The notes beneath the pieces were generated by a model. The model was not told the origin of the DNA, did no database searches, and worked only from the letters and a program-made list of their open reading frames with translations. Position numbers and translations under genes: made by a program. 64,000 bases of DNA from Bifidobacterium simiarum. Its GTDB lineage: Bacteria > Actinomycetota > Actinomycetes > Actinomycetales > Bifidobacteriaceae. Of this stretch, positions 17,174 through 25,481 are shown in pieces. The stretch lies in the NCBI RefSeq assembly GCF_002802905.1, contig NZ_PEBK01000004.1:228388-292387 (forward strand). The letters are read 5' to 3'. Within the stretch, counting starts at the first letter, position 1. Each line of letters begins with the position of its first letter.

Positions 17174-18211
17174 CTAGTCCCGAGGTTTCGACGTACTGTC
17201 TCGGATCACCAATGAAGTGGGAAAAATCATCGTTTCCTGAACTTGATGACCTTCTCGGCGATCGAGAATCATCCGTACCGCGCTTGCGGCCATGTCCTCA
17301 AGAGGCTGTCGGACGGTGGTGAGTGCCGGTCCCATATACGAGGCGGTCTGGATGTCGTCGAAACCAACCACGGAAAGATCCTCTGGGATACGCAGACCAC
17401 ACAGTCGCGCAGCGTCGTATACGCCCATGGCCTGCAGATCGTTGCCTGCGACGATGGCGGTTGGTTGGTTCGACGATCTGCCGGCAAGCAGCGACAATGC
17501 CTGCTCCCTGCCGGAATCCACCTGATATATGCCTTTTCGGATCAGCGAATCGTCAACAGGAATGCCTGCTTCGGTCAGTGCAGCACGGTAGCCATCAAAT
17601 CGGGATGCCGAACACATCGCGGTATCGGGACCGGTGATGATGCCGATTCGTCGATGTCCCAGTTCGATGAGGTGACGGGTGGCGAACAAGCTGCCCGACC
17701 AATTATCCGCGCGGATCGACAATGTGTCGTTGGAAGGGTTTCCCCAAGGATCAAGGAACACGCAGGGTATGCCGCGCGAAGCCAGCCGTTTGGACACTGA
17801 AGGCGAAGGGACGGCGAACAGAATGATGACGCCCATTGGTCGACGTTCCAGCACCTCGCTCATCCATGAATCCGCCAGTTCGTCCTCGTCCTCCACCTTG
17901 GTGATTACGATGCTGATGCCATGCTGGCGTGACGCCTCCTCGGCTCCGCGAAGCAGATCGAGTAGCCAAATATTGTCCAGATGACGCACCACGAGTTCGA
18001 TGAGTTTTGTCGGAGGCTGGGAAGCATTGGATTTGAGGTATCCGCTCCGTTCCAGCAACATCTCGATGGTAGAACGTGTCTCTTCGGAGACTCCGGGGCG
18101 GCCGTTGAGTACCTTTGATACCGTTGCCGTGGAAACATTTACCTGTCGAGCGATATCGGAAAGCGTAATCTTGCGCTTTGCCGGTTCGCCGTGTTCGGAT
18201 TCCTTTGCCAT
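17174..18211 (-). CDS. LacI-family repressor, probable regulator of the xyloside locus
   Basis: A 345-residue LacI-family protein. ITLSDIARQVNVSTATVSKVLNGRPGVSEETR (about residues 16-47) is the DNA-binding helix-turn-helix and hinge region; the rest is a periplasmic-binding-protein-like effector domain ending in LTTVRQPLEDMAASAVRMILDRREG. It is divergent from the transporter and GH43 genes. The shared intergenic region has an inverted repeat just downstream of the transporter -10, so xyloside-responsive repression is inferred. The start ATG 18211 follows GGCAGGGAAATC. Confidence 0.9.
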   Translation of the reverse strand: MAKESEHGEPAKRKITLSDIARQVNVSTATVSKVLNGRPGVSEETRSTIEMLLERSGYLKSNASQPPTKLIELVVRHLDNIWLLDLLRGAEEASRQHGISIVITKVEDEDELADSWMSEVLERRPMGVIILFAVPSPSVSKRLASRGIPCVFLDPWGNPSNDTLSIRADNWSGSLFATRHLIELGHRRIGIITGPDTAMCSASRFDGYRAALTEAGIPVDDSLIRKGIYQVDSGREQALSLLAGRSSNQPTAIVAGNDLQAMGVYDAARLCGLRIPEDLSVVGFDDIQTASYMGPALTTVRQPLEDMAASAVRMILDRREGHQVQETMIFPTSLVIRDSTSKPRD

Positions 18212-18290
18212 GATTTCCCTGCCGCAGTGTCGATTTCTCTGTCGTATTTGGTATCGCAGCCGTTTCGACGGCCGATGACGACACCCCTAT

Positions 18291-18318
18291 ATCCTAGCGT
18301 TTGCTAAAAACCACACAA
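18291..18318 (-). promoter_or_regulatory. Candidate promoter of the LacI gene
   Basis: On the minus strand TTGTGT (18318-18313) and TAGGAT (18296-18291) have a 16-base spacing. The palindrome TAGCGTTTGCTA (18295-18306) lies across the spacer end and -10, suggesting an operator. Confidence 0.5.
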
Positions 18319-18368
18319 GTTGTGAGAAACGATCGTCTTCCTCCGTGCGACACGTTAAGTGTTTTGAA

Positions 18369-18396
18369 TTGACAAACGGTCGGTGGATGGTAATCT
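18369..18396 (+). promoter_or_regulatory. Promoter of the xyloside transporter operon
   Basis: TTGACA at 18369-18374 and TAATCT at 18391-18396 with a 16-base spacer. It is close to consensus and about 100 bases before the transporter start. Confidence 0.7.
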
Positions 18397-18400
18397 TACG

Positions 18401-18458
18401 TTTAGAAACAACGAAAAGTTTCTTAAAAATATCAGTTAAAAACGAAAAGATACTTAAA
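18401..18458 (+). promoter_or_regulatory. Candidate operator and direct repeats in the xyloside operon leader
   Basis: TTTAGAAAC (18401-18409) is the inverse of GTTTCTTAAA (18418-18427), as in LacI operators. AACGAAAAGTTTCTTAAA (18410-18427) recurs as AACGAAAAGATACTTAAA (18441-18458), exactly 31 bases away or about three helical turns. Two regulator-binding sites on one DNA face would fit. Confidence 0.6.
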
Positions 18459-18496
18459 CGACGAAGTTTATCGTTACTGATCGGAAAGAGGCAGTC

Positions 18497-19972
18497 ATGC
18501 AATCAACGGCACAGACATCGTCCGGCTCACATATCAGGCCCATAGGCAGCATCGGAGTCGGGGAGAAGATCGGCTTCGGTCTGGGCGATTTTGCTTGCAA
18601 TCTTATCTATGCCAGCCTGTCCACCTATCTGTTGTTCTTCTACACAAACGTGTTTGGCCTTTCCGCGGCGGCGGCCTCGCTGCTGTTTTTCGTCGTTCGT
18701 ATCGTGGATGCCGTCACGGATCCGTTCCTCGGATTCATGATCGATAAGGTCGACACGCGCTGGGGCAAGTATCGCCCATTCCTGTTGTTCGGCGCGATCC
18801 CGTTCGCGGTGCTCGCCGTGCTGTGCTTTACCGTGCCGAGCTTCGGCGGCGTTGGCAAGCTGGTTTACGCCTATGTGACTTATATTCTGTTGTCCATCTG
18901 CTATACCAGCGTCAATGTGCCGTATGGCAGCCTCACTGCTGCTATGACCAACGATCAGCAGGAATCCGTGAGCCTGACCACTTTCCGTACCTTCCTTGCC
19001 AATATCGGACAGGTGGTCGTGGCATTCTTCGTGCCGTTCCTCTCCGATTGGCTTACCGAAAGTTTCGGCGCCGCTACTGGCTGGCAGCTCACGATGATCG
19101 TGATGGGTACGCTCGGAGGTCTGCTGCTGTGGGGCTGCTTCGCCACCACGCACGAGCGTGTGAAGGTTCCTGCCTCGCACACCCGCATTCAGGTAAAGGA
19201 TGTGTTCGAGCAGCTTGCCAACAACCGTCCGCTTGTCGTGCTGTGCGTGTTCTTCTTCGTCATCTACGGAGTCAAGTCCATTGTCAGCTCCACTGGCATC
19301 TACTACGTCACCTACTATGTGGGCCGCCCCGATCTGGTCAAGTGGTATTCGCTGGCCGGTACGTTGCCCGCCCTGCTGTTCATTCCTGCAATTCCATGGC
19401 TGGCTCATCGTCTGAGCAAATTCCAGCTCATCATTCTTTCCATTTCAGCCGATATCATCGGTATGGCGGGCCTGTTTCTCGCCCGTCCGAACTGGATCGT
19501 ATGGATCTTTGTGTTCCGTGGCATCGCTTCCATCGGCAACGGCATGATCTCTGCCTATATGTGGGCGCTGATCCCCGAGTGTGTGGAATACGGCGAATAC
19601 AAGACCAACAAGCGCATGAGCGGCGTGATCTACGCCATCGTCGGATTCGTGTTCAAATGTGGCAACGCACTCGGTGGCATGATCCCCGGACTGATTCTCG
19701 GGGCAACGGGCTATGTGGCCAACGCCACACAGACCGATACGGCACTGCATGGCATCGTGATTGCCACCACCGTGGTGCCGATCATCATCTATTTCATCGC
19801 CATCTTCTCCATGAAGTTCTACAACCTCGACAAGGAGACCTACGCCCGCATCTCCGCCGAACTCAAGGAGCGCAACGCGGCTGAGATGGAGCGTGAGGCG
19901 CAGGCGGAGCGTGAGGCATCCCTGATGGGTTCCGCCGCCGATGAATCCGACGTCACCAAGGAAGAGAGGTGA
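18497..19972 (+). CDS. GPH-family sugar transporter, probable xyloside symporter
   Basis: A 491-residue integral membrane protein with about 12 hydrophobic segments. KIGFGLGDFACNLIYASLSTYLLFFYTNVFG and RIVDAVTDPFLGFMIDKVDTRWGKYRPFLLFGAIPF are the N-terminal signatures of the glycoside-pentoside-hexuronide:cation symporter family (XynP/XylP-like). Its operon partner is a GH43 xylosidase, so import of xylo-oligosaccharides is inferred. The C-terminal tail is acidic and cytosolic. Start ATG 18497 follows AAAGAGG. Confidence 0.9.
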   Translation: MQSTAQTSSGSHIRPIGSIGVGEKIGFGLGDFACNLIYASLSTYLLFFYTNVFGLSAAAASLLFFVVRIVDAVTDPFLGFMIDKVDTRWGKYRPFLLFGAIPFAVLAVLCFTVPSFGGVGKLVYAYVTYILLSICYTSVNVPYGSLTAAMTNDQQESVSLTTFRTFLANIGQVVVAFFVPFLSDWLTESFGAATGWQLTMIVMGTLGGLLLWGCFATTHERVKVPASHTRIQVKDVFEQLANNRPLVVLCVFFFVIYGVKSIVSSTGIYYVTYYVGRPDLVKWYSLAGTLPALLFIPAIPWLAHRLSKFQLIILSISADIIGMAGLFLARPNWIVWIFVFRGIASIGNGMISAYMWALIPECVEYGEYKTNKRMSGVIYAIVGFVFKCGNALGGMIPGLILGATGYVANATQTDTALHGIVIATTVVPIIIYFIAIFSMKFYNLDKETYARISAELKERNAAEMEREAQAEREASLMGSAADESDVTKEER

Positions 19973-19975
19973 GTC

Positions 19976-21568
19976 ATGGCCTCCTCGATCATTCATAATC
20001 CGGTGCTCCCCGGATTCAATCCTGATCCGGTGATCTTCCGTGATGATAAGTGCTACCACATCATCGTCTCGACCTTTGAGTGGTTGCCTGGCTTGCGTAT
20101 CTATTCCTCAGACGACTTGGTCAGCTGGCGCTATGAAACCTCGGTGCTTTCCGAGCCCGGCATGGTCGAGCTACGTGGCAATCCCACCTGCTGCTCGATC
20201 TGGGGGCCGTATGCCGCCTATCACAACGGCCGGTACTATGTGGTCTACACCAATGTGAACTCCACGAAGGTGCCTTACAAGGACTGCGACAACTACATCG
20301 TCACCGCGGAACGGCTCGAGGGACCATGGAGCGATCCGGTATACGTCAACAGTTCCGGATTCGATCCTTCGCTGTTTTTCGACGATGACGGCAAGGCATA
20401 TTTCCTCAACGAAATCTGGGATTACCGACTCGGCACGCATAACAAGTCGGCAGGTGTGGTGATGCAGCGTATCGATCCCGAAACACTCGCGTTGATTGGC
20501 GAGCCGAAGGTGATCTTCCGCGGTACCGACGCCCGCAAGACCGAGGCCCCTCAGATCGTCAAGCGCAGCGGATATTACTATCTGCTTACCGCAGAGGGCG
20601 GTACTGAGGCAGGTCATCAGGAAACCGTGGCACGCAGTAGGAATATCTGGGGGCCGTATGAGGTAGATCCAGATACCCCGCTGATTACGGCGGCCGACGA
20701 CCGGTCCCTGCCTCTGCAGTGTGCCGGACACGCCTCTTTGGTGAGGACCGATGGTGACGAATGGTACATGGCGTATCTGTGCACCCGTCCGTTCCCGGAC
20801 GGTGACGAGTTTTCCATTCTCGGACGGGAGACCGCGATCCAGCGTGTGGAATGGACCGATAACGGTTGGCTACGATTGTCAGGCGGAGGACATCACCCGT
20901 CATTGACCGCGACGGGTCCGCGTCTAACGGTGCCGGACCATGCTGCGGGAGTCGACTGTGATTATGTCACTGCCAACTTGGGATTCTCCGATCCGTTGAC
21001 TGGCTCTCGGTTGGACCCTGAACGTTGGAACACGTTGAGGCAGTTTCCCGACTCGTCATGGCTTGACCTTACTTCCGAGGGAATGGTTATCCGAGGAGGT
21101 CAGTCGCCGCAATCCGCCTTCGATCAGCATCTGGTGGCCACACGTCAGACGGCTTTCGACTGTGACGCTTCAGTGACCATGCAGTACACGCCGCGGAACT
21201 ACATGCAACTTGCCGGTATGACGCTATATCTGGATACCGCCAACTACGTGTTGTTCATGATTACCGCGGGCGACGATGGCTGTCCATACGCAGTGCTGCA
21301 ACGTTCGGTACGCGGTCAGTTCGAACAGATCGCCTCTGTGCCAGTTTCCGACAGCGGTAGCTACCGGTTCAATATCCGACTTTCCGGTCCTTCGGCGGAG
21401 TTCGTCGTGAACGACGGCCAGTCCAGCCAGACGCTGGCCGAGTCCGATATCGCCTTCCTTTCCGGAGGGTATACGGGCAACTTCATCGGACTGGATACGA
21501 TCGATATGGGCAGGCGTAATGCCAGCGAAGCGGTGTTCACTGATTTTTCATATCGGGTGAGCGCCTGA
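19976..21568 (+). CDS. GH43 beta-xylosidase / alpha-L-arabinofuranosidase
   Basis: A 530-residue glycoside hydrolase family 43 enzyme. PVLPGFNPDPVIFRDD holds the catalytic base Asp17, SSGFDPSLFFDDDGKAYFLNE the second Asp (Asp130), and KTEAPQIVKRSGYYYLLTAEGG the general acid Glu190. The C-terminal half (from about residue 330) is a beta-sandwich domain usual for XynB-type subfamily 11 enzymes. There is no signal peptide, so it acts on imported xylo-oligosaccharides. It starts 3 bases after the transporter stop with AGAGGTG upstream, so the two form an operon; a strong terminator follows. Confidence 0.93.
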   Translation: MASSIIHNPVLPGFNPDPVIFRDDKCYHIIVSTFEWLPGLRIYSSDDLVSWRYETSVLSEPGMVELRGNPTCCSIWGPYAAYHNGRYYVVYTNVNSTKVPYKDCDNYIVTAERLEGPWSDPVYVNSSGFDPSLFFDDDGKAYFLNEIWDYRLGTHNKSAGVVMQRIDPETLALIGEPKVIFRGTDARKTEAPQIVKRSGYYYLLTAEGGTEAGHQETVARSRNIWGPYEVDPDTPLITAADDRSLPLQCAGHASLVRTDGDEWYMAYLCTRPFPDGDEFSILGRETAIQRVEWTDNGWLRLSGGGHHPSLTATGPRLTVPDHAAGVDCDYVTANLGFSDPLTGSRLDPERWNTLRQFPDSSWLDLTSEGMVIRGGQSPQSAFDQHLVATRQTAFDCDASVTMQYTPRNYMQLAGMTLYLDTANYVLFMITAGDDGCPYAVLQRSVRGQFEQIASVPVSDSGSYRFNIRLSGPSAEFVVNDGQSSQTLAESDIAFLSGGYTGNFIGLDTIDMGRRNASEAVFTDFSYRVSA

Positions 21569-21603
21569 TCGCTACGTGGCCTGATCCATACGATCATCGA
21601 TCA

Positions 21604-21650
21604 GACGAGCGGAGATCCTCCTTCCTTCATCTCCGCTCGTCTCCTTTTTA
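21604..21650 (+). terminator. Terminator of the xyloside operon
   Basis: GACGAGCGGAGAT (21604-21616) pairs with ATCTCCGCTCGTC (21629-21641), followed by TCCTTTTTA. Confidence 0.9.
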
Positions 21651-21779
21651 CGTTTTCATCCATGCCTTGTGTGCGATGTGTTTGTCGGTACGTTGGCATG
21701 GCGCCCTCCCACGGCCCCTCGAACGGCGAAATCCAACAGGAATCACGCGGTTGTTGAAGCGCTCGGGTAACGTGGAGGC

Positions 21780-22628
21780 ATGACCAACAATGAGCCCCAG
21801 AAGTATAGTGAGACTCCGAACCGCGTTCCGGGGGAGGATGCGAACCGGTCCGATCAATCGTTGAACCATGATTCCATGCCGCTGCAGCAGCCGTCGTTCC
21901 AGCAGCCGGAACAGCCGCAGCAGCCCACCTATTCGCAGTCGGCGCAGGACGCCTTCCTTGAGGCCGAGCAGGCCGCGGCCCAGTACACCGGCACCGAACC
22001 GCAGTTCGGGGCGGGTGCCGTGCCGAATCAGCATGGCCCGTCCGCCCAAGGACCGCAGTCACCGTATAGCAGCCCGTACGACAGCCCGTACGGCAGCGCC
22101 CACGGCCAGCCGCAGAATCCGCCGTCATACGGTCAGGCCTACGGCCAATCCCAGTCGTCCTACGGCCAGCAGTACGGCCAGTCCGGTGCCGGTGTCGGTA
22201 CCGGTACCGGTGACCGTGACGCAGCAGACAATCCCTACGCCCAGAATCCATACGGGCAGAACCCCTATGGGCAGAACGGGTACGCCCAGAACGGATACCA
22301 GCAGTTCCCGCCATACGGCCAGTCCCAGTATGGTCAACCCCAGTACGGCCAGCCGCAGTACGCCTACGGCTACGGCCTAAGCTCGAAATCGAAGATCGCG
22401 GCCGGTCTGCTCGGCATCTTCCTCGGCTGCTTCGGCGTCCACAATTTCTACCTCGGCAACACCGGCAAAGCGCTGGCCCAGCTGCTGCTGACGGTAGTCG
22501 GCTGGATCGTGGTGATCGGCCCGGCCGTTGCCGGACTGTGGGGACTGGTCGAAGGCATCCTGATCATCGCCTCCAAGCCGGGTTCGCCGTGGCACCGGGA
22601 CGCCAACGGATACGAGCTGCAGGACTGA
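21780..22628 (+). CDS. TM2-domain membrane protein with long Q/Y/P-rich N terminus
   Basis: A 282-residue protein. Residues 1-195 are low-complexity, rich in Gln, Tyr, Pro and Gly, with repeats of the type YGQPQYGQ and NPYGQNPYGQNGYAQ. Residues about 200-265 form a TM2 domain: KSKIAAGLLGIFLGCFGVHNFYLGNTGKALAQLLLTVVGWIVV. The two membrane segments with an FG.H.FYLG turn are diagnostic. The function of TM2 proteins in bacteria is not established. ATG 21780 follows GTGGAGGC. The disordered, repetitive N terminus is typical of actinobacterial members. Confidence 0.88.
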   Translation: MTNNEPQKYSETPNRVPGEDANRSDQSLNHDSMPLQQPSFQQPEQPQQPTYSQSAQDAFLEAEQAAAQYTGTEPQFGAGAVPNQHGPSAQGPQSPYSSPYDSPYGSAHGQPQNPPSYGQAYGQSQSSYGQQYGQSGAGVGTGTGDRDAADNPYAQNPYGQNPYGQNGYAQNGYQQFPPYGQSQYGQPQYGQPQYAYGYGLSSKSKIAAGLLGIFLGCFGVHNFYLGNTGKALAQLLLTVVGWIVVIGPAVAGLWGLVEGILIIASKPGSPWHRDANGYELQD

Positions 22629-22647
22629 GACAGGAAGGGGCCGGTTC

Positions 22648-22728
22648 GGCTGGTCGACCGATTGGTCGGTCGGTTGATCGATCGGGCAGCTGGTCGACCG
22701 ATCGGCTGGTCGTCCGATCGGGCAATCG
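22648..22728. repeat. Imperfect tandem repeat, GCTGGTCGACCGATCGG type
   Basis: Units around GGCTGGTCGACCGAT and CAGCTGGTCGACCGATCGG recur three to four times with drift. The array fills the gap between the TM2 and lipoate ligase genes. Confidence 0.65.
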
Positions 22729-22768
22729 ACACGATGGTCGAACGCATGACGATCGAATAGGGGGTATC

Positions 22769-24217
22769 GTGATCGGCAGGGGATTGTGCAAGACGCCGCG
22801 CGGCAAGCTCGTGGCGGTGACCGTGCGAATCGAAGGAGACGGGACCGGTCCGGACCGTATCGTCGAGGCCCGTCTTGACGGTGATTTTCTCATCGACCTG
22901 ACCGGTGCCGACCGTGTGGTCGAGACCAACGGCATTGTCGGGCCCGACAGCGAGACCAAGGCGGACAGTGTGACCGGGACTGATATGGACCTGATCGCGG
23001 ATCTTGGTCACGCCATCGTCGGCGACACCGATGCCGATGGGACTGGTCCCGGCCGGCCCGTCCCCGTCGATTCGGACCGTCTGCGGGCCGATCTGCTCGC
23101 GGCCGTGGGCCGTCATCCCCACGCCGAGCTGGTCGGTGTGACGGTCGGGGCGATCGTCGACGCCGTCAACCGTGCGGTTACCGATGTTCGGATCCAGTCG
23201 AGGGCGGAGAGCGATCCGCGGGCCTCATATGTGGCCGATGCCCCTTCCGCGTCGTTCGATCAGCCGGACCAATCATCGTCAGACCAGTCAGATCAGCCGG
23301 ACCGGTCCGATCAGATCAATCAATCGGATCGACCAGACCCGATCGGTCAGACGGTCTTCGTCGAACCCCATGATCTGCCCGACGATCTCTCCGATGATCT
23401 GACTAATCCGCGCTGGCGCTCGCTTCGCCCGCAGATCATGATTGACGCCGAACCGTACATGCCCGCCATGCAGATGGCGCTGGATCAGGCGATCGCCGAA
23501 GCCGTCGCCGCGGGCCTGATGCCGCCGACCCTGCGTCTGTGGCGATGGGGCGGACCGGCCGTCGTGATCGGCGCCTATCAATCGGTCAGCAACGAGGTCG
23601 ATGAGCGTGCGGCCTCCGAAGCCGGATTCGCCGTGGTCCGTCGTGTGACCGGCGGCGGCGCCATGTTCGTCCGTCCGGCCGACACCATCACCTACTCCCT
23701 GTACGCTCCCGCCGGGTTCGTCGATGGCCTCGACGCCGCCGCCTCCTACCGGCTGTGCGATGCCTGGGCGTTCGGTGCCCTGCGCTCGTTGGGCATTCCC
23801 GCGGTCGCCCAGCCGCTCAACGACATCGCCATGCCCGACGGCGGCAAGATCGGCGGTGCCGCTCAGAGGCGCTTCCCCGCACCCCGTGGTCAGCATGGCC
23901 CCGGCTGCGTGCTGCACCATGTCACCATGGCGTACGATATCGACGCCGAACACATGGTGCGGATTCTGCGCATCTCGAAGGAGAAGCTCGTCGACAAGGC
24001 CGTGACGTCGGCGAAGAAGCGGGTGGAGCCGCTACGCACCCGCACCGGACTGAGCCGGGACGAGGTGGTCGAGGCCATGCGCCGGTATGCGCTCGCCAAC
24101 ATCGAGGGAGCCCGCGCCGCCGGGACCGCCGATCTGCCCGAGTCGGTGATCGTCCGGGCCCGTACTCTGGCCGCCGAACGGTTCTCGAACCCCGAATGGA
24201 CCCATCGAATCGGCTGA
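22769..24217 (+). CDS. lplA: Lipoate-protein ligase A with the accessory domain at the N terminus
   Basis: A 482-residue protein. Residues 1-140 (RGLCKTPRGKLVAVTVRIEGDG...ARLDGDFLIDL...ELVGVTVGAIVDAVNRAV) look like the small accessory/C-terminal domain of LplA, which has GGKL....GDFF..P-type motifs. A 50-residue Asp/Gln/Ser linker with repeats (QPDQSSSDQSDQPDRSDQ) follows. The rest is the BPL/LplA catalytic domain: LRLWRWGGPAVVIGAYQSVSNEVDERAASEAGFAVVRRVTGGGAMF and NDIAMPDGGKIGGAAQRR, holding the lipoyl-lysine site. It attaches lipoate to carriers such as GcvH. Start GTG 22769 follows TAGGGGG. The order is reversed compared with E. coli LplA. Confidence 0.82.
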   Translation: MIGRGLCKTPRGKLVAVTVRIEGDGTGPDRIVEARLDGDFLIDLTGADRVVETNGIVGPDSETKADSVTGTDMDLIADLGHAIVGDTDADGTGPGRPVPVDSDRLRADLLAAVGRHPHAELVGVTVGAIVDAVNRAVTDVRIQSRAESDPRASYVADAPSASFDQPDQSSSDQSDQPDRSDQINQSDRPDPIGQTVFVEPHDLPDDLSDDLTNPRWRSLRPQIMIDAEPYMPAMQMALDQAIAEAVAAGLMPPTLRLWRWGGPAVVIGAYQSVSNEVDERAASEAGFAVVRRVTGGGAMFVRPADTITYSLYAPAGFVDGLDAAASYRLCDAWAFGALRSLGIPAVAQPLNDIAMPDGGKIGGAAQRRFPAPRGQHGPGCVLHHVTMAYDIDAEHMVRILRISKEKLVDKAVTSAKKRVEPLRTRTGLSRDEVVEAMRRYALANIEGARAAGTADLPESVIVRARTLAAERFSNPEWTHRIG

Positions 24218-24225
24218 TTGTTTGG

Positions 24226-24289
24226 TTTTTGGTCATTCCAAGCTTGAACGACCGAAAGAACCGGTCTTTACGCTTGGGTTGACCAAAAA
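24226..24289. promoter_or_regulatory. Widely spaced inverted repeat before pyrD
   Basis: TTTTTGGTCA (24226-24235) is the exact inverse of TGACCAAAAA (24280-24289). A smaller pair GACCG/CGGTC lies between. It could be a regulator site or part of a terminator for lplA. Confidence 0.5.
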
Positions 24290-24313
24290 CTGGTCCGTGC
24301 AAGAATGGGACGT

Positions 24314-25468
24314 ATGAGTTACGTGTCGCAATCACCGGTTCGCAATACCGTCAACAAGGTCGCCGTCGACCTGTTCAAGTTCGGCTACAAGAACGTGGCC
24401 AAGAAAGCCTTCTTCGCCATGCCGCCGGACGAGGCCCATGATGCCATGATCAAGGGATGCCACGCCTTCGGCCAGATCCCGCCGATCATGTGGGCCCTGC
24501 GCCAGACCCTCGACTACACCGATCCCGTGCTGGAGACCGAGGCGCTCGGCCTGCGGTTCGCCAACCCGTTCGGTCTTTCCGCCGGCCTCGACAAGGACTG
24601 CATGCTGCCCAAGGTGCTCGACGCCGCCGGCTTCGGCTTCGAGACCGTGGGCTCCACCACCTCCCGACCGTGCGCCGGCAACCCGCGCCCGTGGTTCCAC
24701 CGTCTGCCCGAATACGGGTCGATGATGGTGCACGCCGGTCTCGCCAACGACGGTTCCGAGAAGGTGATCGCCCGCGCCGAGAAGGCCTACACCACCACGA
24801 AGTCGATGCGCGTGTCGGTGTCGATCGCCCGTACCAACGACCGGCTCGCCGGCGACATCGACGAAGGCATCGAGGACTACCGCATCTCCTTCGAACGGGC
24901 GGCGAACCGCACCGACATGATCGAGGTCAACATCTCCTGCCCGAACACCATGGCGGGCGAGCCGTTCAACACCGATCCGAAGAATCTGGACCGGCTGTTC
25001 ACCGCGCTGGACGAGGTGCCGCGCAGCCAGCCGGTATTGGTGAAGATGCCGCTGAACAAGACATGGCCGCAGTTCCGAGCACTGCTCGAGGTGCTTGCCG
25101 AGCACAACGTGCAGGGCGTGAGCATCGCGAACCTGCAGAAGGACCGCACCGGCATGCCCGACATTCCGGCCGACTGGGCCGGCGGCCTGTCCGGTCTGCC
25201 CTGCCAGCAGGCCAGCAACGAGATGATCGCCCGCACCTACGCGGAGTTCGGCGACCGGTTCACGATCGCCGGCATCGGCGGCGTGTTCACCCCGCAGCAG
25301 GCGTACGACAAGATCCGGTCCGGCGCTTCGCTGGTGATGTTCATTTCGTCGCTGATGTACGTGGGACCGCAGAACATCGCCACGCTGAAGCGCGGACTGG
25401 CAGATCTGCTGCGCGAGGACGGGTTCGACCACGTCGCCGAGGCGGTCGGCGTGGACGTGCGCAGCTGA
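24314..25468 (+). CDS. pyrD: Dihydroorotate dehydrogenase, class 2-like
   Basis: A 384-residue FMN enzyme oxidising dihydroorotate to orotate in UMP synthesis. The N-terminal helix region (FKFGYKNVAKKAFFAMPPDEAHDAMIKGCHAF) and NPFGLSAGLDKDCMLPKVLDAAGFGFETVGSTT are class 2-like. The catalytic loop reads VNISCPNTMAGEPFNTD, with Cys209 where quinone-dependent class 2 enzymes carry Ser and class 1 enzymes carry Cys. GIGGVFTPQQAYDKIRSGASLVMFISSLMYVGP is the phosphate-binding end. ATG 24314 has no Shine-Dalgarno sequence but AAGAAT ends 7 bases before it. The electron acceptor cannot be told from sequence. Confidence 0.9.
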   Translation: MSYVSQSPVRNTVNKVAVDLFKFGYKNVAKKAFFAMPPDEAHDAMIKGCHAFGQIPPIMWALRQTLDYTDPVLETEALGLRFANPFGLSAGLDKDCMLPKVLDAAGFGFETVGSTTSRPCAGNPRPWFHRLPEYGSMMVHAGLANDGSEKVIARAEKAYTTTKSMRVSVSIARTNDRLAGDIDEGIEDYRISFERAANRTDMIEVNISCPNTMAGEPFNTDPKNLDRLFTALDEVPRSQPVLVKMPLNKTWPQFRALLEVLAEHNVQGVSIANLQKDRTGMPDIPADWAGGLSGLPCQQASNEMIARTYAEFGDRFTIAGIGGVFTPQQAYDKIRSGASLVMFISSLMYVGPQNIATLKRGLADLLREDGFDHVAEAVGVDVRS

Positions 25469-25481
25469 CGGTTCGGTTGGA

